A stretch of DNA of 64,000 bases. Source: AP-15 sp963846635 (GTDB lineage Bacteria; Pseudomonadota; Alphaproteobacteria; ATCC43930; CGMCC-115725). Made by a program: the position numbers and the translations under genes. The stretch covers positions 124,001 to 188,000 of the forward strand of contig CAWJXM010000001.1 of the NCBI GenBank assembly GCA_963846635.1, in the 5' to 3' direction. Below, piece after piece: positions 16,405-25,496 of this stretch (the first letter of the stretch is position 1; every line of letters starts with the position of its first letter). The notes under the pieces were generated by a model, which searched no databases, was not told where the DNA came from, and saw only the letters and a program-made list of their open reading frames with translations.

Positions 16405-16743
16405 ATGGAAATCACTTGGACTCCGGAGCGGGTCGAGCGGCTGACGCAATTATTCGAGGAGGGATTGCCGACCGCCGAGATCGGCCGCCGGTTGGGCTTG
16501 ACAAAAAACGCGGTCATCGGGCGGCTTTATCGCAGCGCCATGACCCGGCGCGAACCGATGCACAAGGTGCTGCCGCGGCGAAATGTTTTCGAATTTGCCG
16601 GGCCCTCGTGCCTGTGGCCTTTTGGCCATCCGAACGATCCGAATTTCCATTTTTGTGGAGCTCGTCCGGAGCCTGGCAAGCCCTATTGCGCCGAGCACAC
16701 GGCACTCGCCTATGTCCGTCCAAAGGATCAGAACGCCGCCTGA
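16405..16743 (+). CDS. gcrA: GcrA cell cycle regulator
   Basis: The 112-residue protein begins with the characteristic TWTPERVERLTQLFEEGLPT, then AEIGRRLGLTKNAVIGRLYR (HTH recognition helix). It ends with a C-terminal domain CLWPFGHPNDPNFHFCGARP, then GKPYCAEHTALAYV, which binds sigma70 region 2. GcrA activates transcription of cell-cycle genes at promoters carrying CcrM-methylated GANTC sites and is confined to Alphaproteobacteria. The protein is shorter than Caulobacter GcrA (about 170 residues) because the middle linker is short. It is convergent with the VWA gene with no spacer. Confidence 0.93.
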   Translation: MEITWTPERVERLTQLFEEGLPTAEIGRRLGLTKNAVIGRLYRSAMTRREPMHKVLPRRNVFEFAGPSCLWPFGHPNDPNFHFCGARPEPGKPYCAEHTALAYVRPKDQNAA

Positions 16744-17925
16744 TCAGCCGCGGCGCTTGAGGCGGCGCATCGCGCGGTCGAGACCGTCCAGGGTCAATGG
16801 ATACATGCGGTCTTCGGTGATCCGGCGGATCATTCCGATGCTGGCGGTGCCGGTCCAGTATTTCTCCGGCACCGGGTTCAGCCACACCGCGTGGGGATAG
16901 GCGTCGAGCAGGCGACGCAGCCACACCTCTCCGGGCTCGTCATTCCAGCGCTCGACGCTGCCGCCCTCTTTTTCGATCTCGTACGGGCTCATGCTGGCAT
17001 CGCCGACCAGCACGAGTTTGTAACTGCGGTCGTAGGTGCGGATCAGCTCGAGGATCGGCAATTGCTCGACGTGGCGGCGCCGCGAATCACGCCACACCGT
17101 ATCGTAAATGCAGTTGTGGAAGTAGAAATGGATCAGGTGCTTGAATTCGGAGCGGGCGGCTGAAAACAATTCTTCGCAGACCCGAACATGATCCTCCATC
17201 GAGCCGCCGACATCGACGAACAATAATAGTTTGATCGCATTGTGCCGCTCGGGCACGAGCTGCAGATCGAGCCAGCCGGCATTATGCGCGGTCGAACGCA
17301 CGGTGCCATCGAGATCGAGTTCTTCGGGCGCCCCCTCGCGGGCGAATTGCCGTAGCCGACGCAGAGCGAGTTTGATGTTGCGGGTGCCGAGTTCGACCGT
17401 GTCGTCGAGATTGCGGAACTCGCGGCGGTCCCACACCTTGACGGCACTGCGGTTCTTGCCCTCCTCCTGCCCGATACGAACACCCTCGGGATTGTAGCCA
17501 TGGGCACCAAAGGGCGAGGTGCCGGCTGTCCCGATCCATTTGCTGCCACCCTGGTGCCGCGACTTTTGCTCGGCGAGCCGCCGCCGCAGAGTTTCCATTA
17601 GCTGTTCCCAGCCGCCCAGCGCCGCGACGAGCTTTTGTTCCTCGGCGGTGAGGAACCGCTCGGCGAGCTTGCGCAGCCATTCTTCCGGGATCTCGGCCTG
17701 GGGATCGGCCAAGGTTTCGATGCCCTTGAAGCATTGGCCGAACACCCGGTCGAAGCGGTCGAGATGGCGCTCGTCTTTGACGAGGGCTGTGCGGGCGACA
17801 AAATAAAAGTCTTCGATCGCGAACGCCGCGACCCGTTGCTGCATCGCCTCCATCAGGGTCAAGTATTCGCGCAACGAGACCGGAATCTTAGCCGCCCGCA
17901 ACTCGGTAAAGAACGAGAAGAACAT
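16744..17925 (-). CDS. VWA-domain CoxE-like protein
   Basis: The 393-residue protein starts MFFSFFTELRAAKIPVSLREYL, then LMEAMQQRV, the usual CoxE-like N-terminus. The VWA domain comes later: IKLLLFVDVGGSMEDHVRVCE is the metal-ion site region, with Gly where many VWA proteins have the first Ser (DxGxS instead of DxSxS). It continues KHLIHFYFHNCIYDTVW and KLVLVGDASMSPYEI. CoxE-like proteins act with MoxR AAA ATPases as chaperones for metal or cofactor insertion. The MoxR gene lies two genes upstream in the same operon. The start at 17925 is chosen because the extension to 18018 overlaps the upstream gene. The target enzyme is not encoded here. Confidence 0.85.
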   Translation of the reverse strand: MFFSFFTELRAAKIPVSLREYLTLMEAMQQRVAAFAIEDFYFVARTALVKDERHLDRFDRVFGQCFKGIETLADPQAEIPEEWLRKLAERFLTAEEQKLVAALGGWEQLMETLRRRLAEQKSRHQGGSKWIGTAGTSPFGAHGYNPEGVRIGQEEGKNRSAVKVWDRREFRNLDDTVELGTRNIKLALRRLRQFAREGAPEELDLDGTVRSTAHNAGWLDLQLVPERHNAIKLLLFVDVGGSMEDHVRVCEELFSAARSEFKHLIHFYFHNCIYDTVWRDSRRRHVEQLPILELIRTYDRSYKLVLVGDASMSPYEIEKEGGSVERWNDEPGEVWLRRLLDAYPHAVWLNPVPEKYWTGTASIGMIRRITEDRMYPLTLDGLDRAMRRLKRRG

Positions 17926-17960
17926 CCCGATATTTGCCTTATGCTGCCAGGTCCGACAGT

Positions 17961-18320
17961 CTAGGCCAAAGATTTCAAAGCCTGAGCCAATTGCACAGTG
18001 TCGATGTCTCCGTCCCAATAGGCGATCAGTGCAGCTGAATTTAACGTGATCCAGGCGTAAACAGCCCGCTCATCATCGGGCGAAAGGGCGCCCGCGATGA
18101 GATGCGGGGACGGCCGAACGCCGGCGACGGCGGTGTTGGCGGGACTCATTTGGTTCCCGTGGGTCATATTCACTTTGACGCGGACATCGTGGCGCGCGTT
18201 CCCGCGCGGGCTGACCCAGACCGTCATCGGCAGACCGGTCGTCCGTGGGAACAGATTTGCCATCTCGAATAGATCGTCGGCATCTGAAGCCTCTTGCGAG
18301 GCGAGATTGCCCGATGTCAT
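17961..18320 (-). CDS. Conserved hypothetical protein between moxR and VWA genes
   Basis: The 119-residue protein has no motif I can name. Its centre reads LFPRTTGLPMTVWVSPRGNA, then RHDVRVKVNMTHG, and it ends ERAVYAWITLNSAALIAYWD, then GDIDTVQLAQALKSL. This is a recurrent alphaproteobacterial pattern with a small beta domain and a C-terminal helix pair. It sits 45 bases after moxR and 35 before the VWA gene, so it is cotranscribed, but similar proteins occur alone and a role in the MoxR system is only a guess. Confidence 0.7.
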   Translation of the reverse strand: MTSGNLASQEASDADDLFEMANLFPRTTGLPMTVWVSPRGNARHDVRVKVNMTHGNQMSPANTAVAGVRPSPHLIAGALSPDDERAVYAWITLNSAALIAYWDGDIDTVQLAQALKSLA

Positions 18321-18365
18321 TGACCGGCATCCTGTCCATTGTTTCCGGCTGCTGAAAGCATTGCG

Positions 18366-19232
18366 CTAGCGGCGCTCGCCGCGGCGGTGCAGAAAGGCGA
18401 GGCGCTCGAACAGATGCACGTCTTCCTCGTTTTTCAGCAAGGCCCCGTGCAAGGGCGGGATCAGTTTCGCTGGATCGCGGGTGCGCAACGTCTCGGGAGA
18501 AATATCCTCGACCAGCAACAATTTGATCCAGTCGAGCAATTCCGAGGTTGACGGCTTCTTTTTCAGACCCGGAACATCGCGAATGTCGAAAAAGATCGTC
18601 AGCGCCTCGTGCACCAATTCGTGCTTGAGATCGGGGAAATGAACGTCGACAATCTTCTGCATCGTCTCGCGGTCGGGGAAGCGGATGTAATGAAAAAAGC
18701 AGCGCCGCAGAAAGGCGTCGGGCAGCTCTTTTTCATTATTTGAGGTGATGATCACGATAGGGCGGTGGCGGGCCCGGATCGTCTCACGCGTTTCGTAGAC
18801 GTAAAACTCCATCCGGTCGAGTTCGAGCAGCAGGTCGTTGGGAAATTCGATGTCACCCTTGTCGATTTCGTCGATCAGCAGTACCGGCGCCTCGTCGGCG
18901 GTAAACGCCTCCCACAATTTGCCGGGGACGATGTAGTTGCGAATGTCGTGCACCCGCTCGTCGCCGAGCTGGCCGTCGCGCAGCCTTTTAACCGCGTCAT
19001 ATTCGTAAAGACCGTGCTGCGCTTTGGTGGTCGATTTGATGTGCCAAGTGATCAAATCTCTGCCGATGCCGCGGGCGATCTCATGGGCGAGGATGGTTTT
19101 GCCGGTGCCTGGCTCGCCTTTGACAAGCAGCGGACGTTCGAGCGCAATCGCGGCATTGACCGCGACTTGCAGATCGGCTGTCGCCACGTAACTGTCGGTG
19201 CCTTCGAAACGTCGCATGCGAGTTCGGTCCAT
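18366..19232 (-). CDS. MoxR-family AAA+ ATPase
   Basis: The 288-residue AAA+ ATPase has Walker A GEPGTGKT, Walker B APVLLIDEIDKGD, sensor 1 VIITSNNEKELPDAFLRRC with an arginine finger, and the KPSTSELLDWIKLLL helical lid typical of MoxR. MoxR proteins work with VWA partners in protein maturation. It is the first gene of the three-gene minus-strand operon. Start 19232 (MDRTRMRRFEG) or 19217 (MRRFEG) are both possible. The frame continues to 19400 without support. No ribosome site decides between them. Confidence 0.88.
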   Translation of the reverse strand: MDRTRMRRFEGTDSYVATADLQVAVNAAIALERPLLVKGEPGTGKTILAHEIARGIGRDLITWHIKSTTKAQHGLYEYDAVKRLRDGQLGDERVHDIRNYIVPGKLWEAFTADEAPVLLIDEIDKGDIEFPNDLLLELDRMEFYVYETRETIRARHRPIVIITSNNEKELPDAFLRRCFFHYIRFPDRETMQKIVDVHFPDLKHELVHEALTIFFDIRDVPGLKKKPSTSELLDWIKLLLVEDISPETLRTRDPAKLIPPLHGALLKNEEDVHLFERLAFLHRRGERR

Positions 19233-19703
19233 GTGAGCCAACGCAATCACATAACCCCTGGTGCAAATTGATGCCAGCCCACGAGCGTCAGATCGCCCAA
19301 CCGCCTGATGCATGGTCCACCTATCGCGCCTGAGCTCTGATGACGAGTGATGCCGACTTCGTACAGCCTCGACCTGATCGTCCAGCCTTTGACGATCCAT
19401 TGGCGTGCGGCGACACCCCCAGGCGCGTGCCGGTTCGCGTGTGCAAATCTAATTGGATCAAGCTCCTGTGGGATTAATTGACAGGCAAGAGCCCCGTCCT
19501 CATACTCTATCGCTTTCCTGCCTGATGGCGAACGGTTGACACCTGTTTCGCCGTGATGAGGAGAGTGGCGATGACGCGCGATCCCGGCGAGAGGCGCCGG
19601 TACCGAGAGCGGGTTCGCAGCAGCGGACCGGCAGGCCCCCGGCGACGACGATAATCAAAGCGTCCGACACTCGACTTGGTGATCCTTTGCGCAGGAGAAT
19701 TTC
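19233..19703. other. Divergent intergenic region moxR / argD
   Basis: This stretch of about 470 bases holds no convincing gene. A promoter candidate facing argD lies at 19478-19506, and a ribosome site AGGAGAA at 19693-19699 serves argD. I see no ARG-box palindrome and no leader peptide of arginine codons. Confidence 0.5.
19478..19506 (+). promoter_or_regulatory. Sigma70-like promoter facing argD
   Basis: TTGACA at 19478-19483, a 17-base spacer and CATACT at 19501-19506 match the housekeeping consensus at ten of twelve positions. This implies a leader of roughly 190 bases before argD. It was found by reading, without scoring against background. Confidence 0.45.
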
Positions 19704-20876
19704 GTGATTACACCTGTTATGCCGACCTACGGGCGGTGGGATGTTGCCGTTGATCATGGCGAAGGCTGCTGGCTCTATGCCGATGACGGCCGCAAATTCC
19801 TCGACTTCACGAGCGGCATTGCCGTTACCGGGCTCGGCCATTGCCATCGGCATCTGGTCGAGGCGCTGACCCATCAAGCCGGCCGGCTGTGGCATAGCTC
19901 CAACCTGTTTCGCATTCCGGGCCAGGAGCGGTTAGCCGAGCGGCTCGTCGACAATAGCTTTGCCGATACCGTGTTTTTCGGCAATTCGGGGGCAGAGGCG
20001 TGCGAGCTGGCGCTGAAAGTCGCGCGCAAATACCAGCACGACACTGGTCATCCCGAGCGTTATCGCATCATCGGTTGCGACGGCTCGTTTCATGGCCGCA
20101 CCTTTGCCACGCTCGCCGCCGCGGGGAACGAGAAATATCTCGAAGGGTTCGGCCCGCCGATGGACGGGTTCGACCATGTCGCTTTTGGCAATCTCAACGA
20201 GATGCGCGCCGCAATCGGCGGCGAGACCGCGGCGATCATCGTCGAGCCGGTGCAGGGTGAGGGTGGCGTACGGCCGGGTTCGGATGAATATCTGCGCGGC
20301 TTGCGCGCGATCGCCGACGAGTTCGGGCTGCTGCTGATTTTTGACGAGGTCCAATGCGGCATGGGCCGCACCGGCAAATTGTTCGCCTATGAGTGGTCGG
20401 GTGTGACTCCCGACATCATGGCGATCGCCAAGGCCTTGGGCGGCGGCTTTCCGATCGGGGCTTGCCTCGCGACCGAGCGCGCCGCGGTCTGGATGGTTCC
20501 GGGCACCCACGGCTCGACCTTTGGCGGCAACCCGCTGGCGGTCGCCGCCGGCAATGCCGTTCTCGACGTGATGCTGGAACCCGGCTTTTTCGATCGCGTC
20601 AACGCGATGGCCAGGCTGTTTCGTGGTCAGCTCGAAGAATTGGTCAAATCCTATCCGAAATTGTTCGCCGAATTACGTGGCTCGGGTCTGCTTCTTGGCA
20701 TCCGTTGCATCGTGCCCGCCGGCGATGTGGTGACCCGGGCGCGCGAGAACGGGCTGTTGGCGCTGACCGCTGGCGACAATGTCTTGCGGCTGTTGCCGCC
20801 GTTGATCGTCGGCGAGGCCGAGCTTGGGCAGGCGATGGATATTCTTCACAAGGTGGCGCGGGAATGGTCGGCGTAA
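19704..20876 (+). CDS. argD: Acetylornithine aminotransferase
   Basis: The 390-residue class III PLP aminotransferase has FLDFTSGIAVTGLGHCHRHL, GNSGAEACELALKVARKY, CDGSFHGRTFATLAAAGNEK, VEPVQGEGGVRP and LLIFDEVQCGMGRTGKLFAYE. The PLP lysine lies in IMAIAKALGGGFPIGACLA. It converts N-acetylglutamate semialdehyde to N-acetylornithine, with glutamate as amino donor. The start is GTG at 19704 with AGGAGAA upstream. The gene overlaps argF by 13 bases, the usual alphaproteobacterial argD-argF operon. Confidence 0.93.
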   Translation: MITPVMPTYGRWDVAVDHGEGCWLYADDGRKFLDFTSGIAVTGLGHCHRHLVEALTHQAGRLWHSSNLFRIPGQERLAERLVDNSFADTVFFGNSGAEACELALKVARKYQHDTGHPERYRIIGCDGSFHGRTFATLAAAGNEKYLEGFGPPMDGFDHVAFGNLNEMRAAIGGETAAIIVEPVQGEGGVRPGSDEYLRGLRAIADEFGLLLIFDEVQCGMGRTGKLFAYEWSGVTPDIMAIAKALGGGFPIGACLATERAAVWMVPGTHGSTFGGNPLAVAAGNAVLDVMLEPGFFDRVNAMARLFRGQLEELVKSYPKLFAELRGSGLLLGIRCIVPAGDVVTRARENGLLALTAGDNVLRLLPPLIVGEAELGQAMDILHKVAREWSA

Positions 20877-21811
20877 GGCGGATCGCGACCGAGCCGGCCT
20901 CGACCGAGGGCCGGCTCGTCCCCCGCCATTTTCTTGACATCGACCAGTTCGACAGCACCGAGCTGCGGGGCATTCTTGAGGTTGCGGCCGGTTACAAGAG
21001 CGGCCGGCGCGATCGGCCTCTCGCCGGTAAGACCTTGGCGATGATCTTTGAAAAGCCGTCGACCCGCACCCGCGTGTCGTTCGAGGTGGCAATGCGCCAG
21101 CTCGGTGGCGACACGATTTATCTCAATACCGTCGACAGCCAACTTGGCCGCGGCGAGACCGTCGCCGACACGGCGCGGGTGCTGTCGCGCTATGTCGATG
21201 CGATCATGATCCGCACCGACCTGCCGCAAAAGCTCGCCGAGCTTGCGCACTATGCGACGGTGCCGGTGATCAACGGGCTGACCCACGGCTCGCACCCGTG
21301 CCAGATCATGGCGGATGTGATGACGTTGCAGGAACGAAAGGGCTCGCTCTCCGGCAAAATCGTGGCATGGAGCGGCGACGGCAACAACGTCGCGACCAGC
21401 TGGGTACATGCCGCCGTGCGGTTTGGGTTTGTGCTGCGGCTTGCTTGCCCTGAGCCGCTGTCGCCAAACCCGTCATTGCTCGACTGGGCGCGGCGTGAAG
21501 GCGGCCGTGTCAGTCTGACAACCGATCCATGTAAAGCCGTTGCCGGCGCCGATTGCGTCGTCACCGATACCTGGGTCTCGATGGGCGATGAAGCCGGCGG
21601 CCGGCGCCACAATCTGCTCGCTCCCTATCGCGTCGACGAAGCGCTGATGGCAACGGCCAAGCCAGACGCCATATTCATGCATTGCCTCCCGGTCAAACGC
21701 GGCGAGGAAGTCACCGCCGGTGTTGTCGACGGACCTCAATCGGTGGTCTGGGACGAGGCCGAAAACCGGTTGCATGCGCAAAAGGGGATCTTGACCTGGT
21801 GCCTCGGCTAA
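20864..21811 (+). CDS. argF: Ornithine carbamoyltransferase
   Basis: The 315-residue protein has the carbamoyl-phosphate site FEKPSTRTRVSFEVAM, the segment VINGLTHGSHPCQIMADVMT, DTWVSMGDE, and the ornithine/catalytic motif FMHCLPVKRGEEV. It makes citrulline in arginine synthesis. HGSHPCQ is seen where the classical motif is HPCQ, which is normal for the anabolic enzyme. The start is ATG at 20864 inside the end of argD, so translation is coupled. The following hslO gene is in the same direction, as in many relatives. Confidence 0.93.
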   Translation: MVGVRRIATEPASTEGRLVPRHFLDIDQFDSTELRGILEVAAGYKSGRRDRPLAGKTLAMIFEKPSTRTRVSFEVAMRQLGGDTIYLNTVDSQLGRGETVADTARVLSRYVDAIMIRTDLPQKLAELAHYATVPVINGLTHGSHPCQIMADVMTLQERKGSLSGKIVAWSGDGNNVATSWVHAAVRFGFVLRLACPEPLSPNPSLLDWARREGGRVSLTTDPCKAVAGADCVVTDTWVSMGDEAGGRRHNLLAPYRVDEALMATAKPDAIFMHCLPVKRGEEVTAGVVDGPQSVVWDEAENRLHAQKGILTWCLG

Positions 21812-21869
21812 GGCATCCGGCACCGAAATTTTGTGCGACCGGCGGCGCCCGAGGAGAGGATATGCCAAT

Positions 21870-22806
21870 TTGATTGCGTCAACCGACCGCGTGCCCGACG
21901 ATCTAGTCCAACCGTTCCGCATCGATCCGTTCGCGTTGCGCGGACGGCTCGTTCGCCTCGGCCCGGCGCTCGACCATATTCTGTCACAGCACGCCTACCC
22001 CGAACCGGTCGCGGCAATGCTCGGCGAAGCGATCACGCTCGCGGTCGTGCTGGCCGGCGCGCTCAAATATGACGGCGTCTTCACGCTACAGACGAAGGGC
22101 GATGGACCGATCCGGCTGATGGTGGCCGACGTGTCGACCGATGGCGCCGTACGCGGCTACGCCCAATACGATCAGAAAAAGCTCGATGCGGTGGCAAGGG
22201 CGGCGGGAGACGCCGGGGTCGAGCTCTCGGTTCCGCGGCTGCTCGGCGGCGGCTACATCGCCTTTACCGTCGATCAGGGAGAGGACACCGACCGCTATCA
22301 GGGGATCGTCGAGCTCGCTGGCGCCACCTTGGCGGATTGCGCGCAGCATTATTTCCGGCAATCGGAACAAATCCAGGCCGGGATCAAGTTGGCGGTCGGC
22401 CGGACCGGGTCGGGCGGCAGCTTGGCGCGCCGGCGGGTTGATGCTGCAGCGCGTGCCGCCGGAAGGCGGCTACGGCGCCATCGCTGACGATGTCGAGGAT
22501 GGCTGGCGCCGCGCGATGGTATTGATGAGCTCGGCGACAGCCGATGAGCTGATCGACCCCGGGCTCAGCCCTCATCGCCTGCTGTTCCGCCTGTTTCACG
22601 AAGAGGGTGTGCGGGTCTACAACACGCACCCTCTCGAGGCGCGCTGCCGCTGCTCGCGCGAGCGGATCGAGACAATCCTGCGCGCTTTTCCCGCCGACGA
22701 GCTCGACGATATGCAAAAAGAGCGGGTCACGACCGTGACCTGTGAATTCTGCAGCCGCCGCTACACTTTCGACGCCGACGAGATCAGCCGCTTGGCCCCG
22801 GCCTAG
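21870..22806 (+). pseudogene. hslO: Redox chaperone Hsp33, single frameshift
   Basis: The N-terminal frame gives LVQPFRIDPFALRGRLVRLG, HAYPEPVAAMLGEA and YDGVFTLQTKGDGPIRLMVA, typical Hsp33. Near 22420 the reading frame changes. In the next frame it continues AWRAGGLMLQRVPPEGGYGA and ends with the redox zinc site CRCSRERIETIL...VTCEFCSRRYTFD (CxC and CxxC). Together this is a full-length Hsp33 of about 310 residues. It is an ATP-independent holdase activated by oxidation. An indel in the G/C-rich stretch 22405-22425 splits it. The start is probably TTG at 21870, behind GAGGAGAGG. The gene is either inactivated or miscalled by one base. Confidence 0.8.
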
Positions 22807-22830
22807 GCACATAAAAACGCGCGGCTTGCA

Positions 22831-23904
22831 ATGATCATTGTGACCGACCGCGTGGTGTTGAGGCCGTGGCGCGAAGCGGACTTTGAAGATTTCGTTGCAT
22901 TGCACGCCGACCCCGAGGTGATGATTGACGCACCGACGGTCAACACGCCTGCGGAAAGCGAAGCTAAGTTCCGTCGTTATAAGGATGCCTTCCAAAAGTT
23001 CGGTTACTGCCGATGGGCGCTGGAGCGCCGGGACGGCGCGTTCCTCGGCTATGTTGGCATCATGCCGGTTCCCGAGGCCCACCCCGTGGCACCCGGAGTG
23101 GAGATCGGCTGGCGTCTTGTGCGATACGCGTGGGGACAGGGCTATGCGTCAGAAGGTGCTAAGGCGGCGCTGGCAGACGGCTTTGGTCGCATGCGCTTCG
23201 CCGAGGTCTTGAGCTACACCACGCCCGAGAACCTGCGTTCACAGGCAGTGATGCGCCGGCTTGGTCTCGAGCGGGAGGCCGCCCGGGATTTTGTGACGAA
23301 GACGCCGCATGGAGCCTGGGTGGGTCTGGTATGGGTAGCACATCGGGATGTAAGCGCAAACGAGTATGATAATTTTGTTTCTGCCGCGTCCGACCCGAAT
23401 AGAATTGCGAAGCCAGAACTTGGCGGTCACTCCGGCCAAAGCGAAACCCCGGTGCAAGCGACCTGCGGCCGCCCTGTTCACAGCAGGGGGACGGCCGAGG
23501 GTAGCGCCGATGCGAAAAGTCCGGGGAAAAAGGCAATGGTAGCGGCCGCGATCAGAACACGCGCGCATACCGATCCGATCCTCCGGTCCGCGCTGCGTCT
23601 ACTCGACGCCGCGTTACGCGAAAAGTTCGGCTATAAATATGTTAGCCTGATCCTGTTCGGAAGCCGTGCGAGGGGTGACTACCGGCCGGACAGCGACGCC
23701 GATGTCGCTGTCGTACTGCGCGGCGATATCGGCGATCGGTGGAAGCTCAAGCAGCAGATGATCGAAAGCACCTACCCAATCCTGTTGGAAACAGGGCTTT
23801 ATATTCAGCCGTGGCCGATACGAGAGAGCGAACTCGAAGACCCGGAAAAATCCTCTAACCCCAATCTGGTACGAAATATATTGCGTGACGGTATCCCGGC
23901 GTGA
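22831..23904 (+). CDS. GNAT acetyltransferase fused in frame to a MNT-type nucleotidyltransferase
   Basis: One 357-codon frame contains two domains. Residues 1-170 are a GNAT N-acetyltransferase (VVLRPWREADFEDFVALHAD; acetyl-CoA loop WRLVRYAWGQGYASEGAKAA; VLSYTTPENLRSQAVMRRLG). After a linker of about 65 residues without character, residues 236-357 are a minimal nucleotidyltransferase with FGSRARGDYRPDSDADVAVV (GS-x10-DxD, Gly277 to Asp291). ATG at 23536 (MVAAAIRTR) has a weak ribosome site and could start the nucleotidyltransferase alone, in the same frame. The next gene, a HEPN protein, overlaps by GTGA. MNT antitoxins AMPylate or otherwise silence HEPN toxins. A true fusion, or an accidental read-through of a GNAT gene into an inserted module, cannot be told apart here. 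Confidence 0.75.
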   Translation: MIIVTDRVVLRPWREADFEDFVALHADPEVMIDAPTVNTPAESEAKFRRYKDAFQKFGYCRWALERRDGAFLGYVGIMPVPEAHPVAPGVEIGWRLVRYAWGQGYASEGAKAALADGFGRMRFAEVLSYTTPENLRSQAVMRRLGLEREAARDFVTKTPHGAWVGLVWVAHRDVSANEYDNFVSAASDPNRIAKPELGGHSGQSETPVQATCGRPVHSRGTAEGSADAKSPGKKAMVAAAIRTRAHTDPILRSALRLLDAALREKFGYKYVSLILFGSRARGDYRPDSDADVAVVLRGDIGDRWKLKQQMIESTYPILLETGLYIQPWPIRESELEDPEKSSNPNLVRNILRDGIPA

Positions 23905-24302
23905 GCGCGGCAGATTTTTTGAAAAAAGCAGATAGTGCGCTCGCTTCGGCGAAGCGAGATTTCGACGCAGGCGACTACGATGGAGCTGCCAATCGGTTGT
24001 ATTACGCGATGTTCCACGCCGCCCGGGCGGCGCTCGAAAGCATCGGTCTCCCGCCGCAAGGCAAGCACGCGACAATCATAGCCCGCTTCGGCCGGCATTT
24101 CTGCAGAAATGGTCCGCTGCCGTCCGAATTGGGGCGTGCGATCAACGAAGCTCAGGAGCTTCGGGTCGAGGGCGATTACGGCTCAAATACCCTCGATCCG
24201 AACGTAGTAGCAGGCTATATTGCGAAAGCCGAGGCTTTTGTGGCGGCAGTCAGACCGGTTATAGCCGGACCACACGGCTCTGCCGGCTCGGCCCCTTCTT
24301 AA
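23901..24302 (+). CDS. HEPN-domain protein (toxin of MNT-HEPN module)
   Basis: The 133-residue all-helical protein has FLKKADSALASAKRDFDAGD, then YDGAANRLYYAMFHAARAAL. The HEPN catalytic motif is seen as Arg32-x6-His39, within the Rx4-6H definition of active HEPN ribonucleases. It starts with GTG and overlaps the nucleotidyltransferase stop by four bases. MNT-HEPN pairs are toxin-antitoxin systems in which the HEPN protein cuts RNA and the MNT protein modifies it near the motif. The length is normal for the class. Confidence 0.82.
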   Translation: MSAADFLKKADSALASAKRDFDAGDYDGAANRLYYAMFHAARAALESIGLPPQGKHATIIARFGRHFCRNGPLPSELGRAINEAQELRVEGDYGSNTLDPNVVAGYIAKAEAFVAAVRPVIAGPHGSAGSAPS

Positions 24303-24397
24303 TGATTGGCAAGCGCTCCTAAGGCGAGAGCATCTTCCCCGCCGTATCTCCCGCAGGAGACAGCGGTTCAAAAGCTTCGGGCCGAGGGAGGCCGGGT

Positions 24398-25237
24398 TTG
24401 ACTGCAGATTACGCAATCGAGTGGCGCGCGCGGTTTGGCGAGGCGCCAGATTTGGTGGGCGAGCTTCCCGATCTCCCGTGGCTGCGGCAGGTGCTGTTGC
24501 GCCGCACCCATCGCCGTTACGACCCGCGCCCGGTGCCCGAGGGGCTGCTGCGCCTGTTGCTGGGGGTAGCATTTTCCGCCTCGTCGAAATCGGATTTCCA
24601 GCAGGTTTCGGTGATCCGGGTCGAGGACCGGACCCGCAGCGAACGGCTCGCGGCACTGATCCCGGATATGCCGTGGATCGGCAGCGCGCCGGTATTTCTG
24701 GTGTTCTGCGGCGACGCCCGCCGGCTCGAGCGCCTTGGTGAATTTCGCGGGCATCCGAACGACAACGGTCGGCTTGAAGGCTTTTTCAATGCCGCGATCG
24801 ATGCCGCCCTCGTTCTGCAGACCTTTATCCTCGCCGCCGAAACCGCAGGCCTCGGCTGCTGTCCAATCAGTGCGCTCCGCAATCACGCCGACGCCGTCGC
24901 GACAGTATTGGAACTACCGGACAAGGTCTTTCCGGTCGCCGGGCTGTGCGTTGGTTATCCGGCCGCCGAGGGGTTTGTCAGCATGCGCCTGCCGCTCGCC
25001 GTGACCATGCATACCGACCGTTACAACGATCGACATTTGGCCGAGAGTGTCGCCGCCCACGACCATCGCCGCGCCGAGCGCTATTCGCCGCCGCGGGAGC
25101 AGCAGCGCGCCCCTGAAACCTTTGGCTATGCCGATTTTTACGGCTGGTCCGAAGACAAGACACGCCAAGCCGCGGCCCAGCCCGAGGGCCAAACCTTCCC
25201 CGGCTATCTCCGCTCCCGAGGTTTTACCTTCGATTAG
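24398..25237 (+). CDS. Nitroreductase-family flavoprotein
   Basis: The 279-residue protein belongs to the FMN-dependent nitroreductase fold. LLRRTHRRYDPRPVPEGLL is the FMN phosphate-binding arginine region, AFSASSKSDFQQVSVIRVED follows, and FFNAAIDAALVLQTFILAAE, then TAGLGCCPIS, forms the dimer and FMN interface. The C-terminus DFYGWSEDKTRQ, then GYLRSRGFTFD, resembles the NfsA-like NADPH-dependent group. It reduces nitro- or quinone-type compounds, and the natural substrate is unknown. TTG at 24398 is the called start, as no ATG precedes the conserved region. Confidence 0.82.
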   Translation: MTADYAIEWRARFGEAPDLVGELPDLPWLRQVLLRRTHRRYDPRPVPEGLLRLLLGVAFSASSKSDFQQVSVIRVEDRTRSERLAALIPDMPWIGSAPVFLVFCGDARRLERLGEFRGHPNDNGRLEGFFNAAIDAALVLQTFILAAETAGLGCCPISALRNHADAVATVLELPDKVFPVAGLCVGYPAAEGFVSMRLPLAVTMHTDRYNDRHLAESVAAHDHRRAERYSPPREQQRAPETFGYADFYGWSEDKTRQAAAQPEGQTFPGYLRSRGFTFD

Positions 25238-25496
25238 CGGCCGCTTCGAACGTGTCGCTGCGGCGGCCGGGGTCAACCATGGCGACGATCGCTACGTTGG
25301 GGACGCAAGGACGAGCGGCGATCGGCGGTTTTAGTGATGGGTTCTTTTGCCGGTTGTTGCAGCGCCGTAGCACGATGCCAACCTAATTGGCATCGCGCGA
25401 CATCCTCCGCGGGCATTCTGCTCGCGGGCGCGTATTGTTGTTGGCGTCTGCGCCGTTTCGCGACGTTAACACCGATGGAAACACTTGGGTTTGCTG

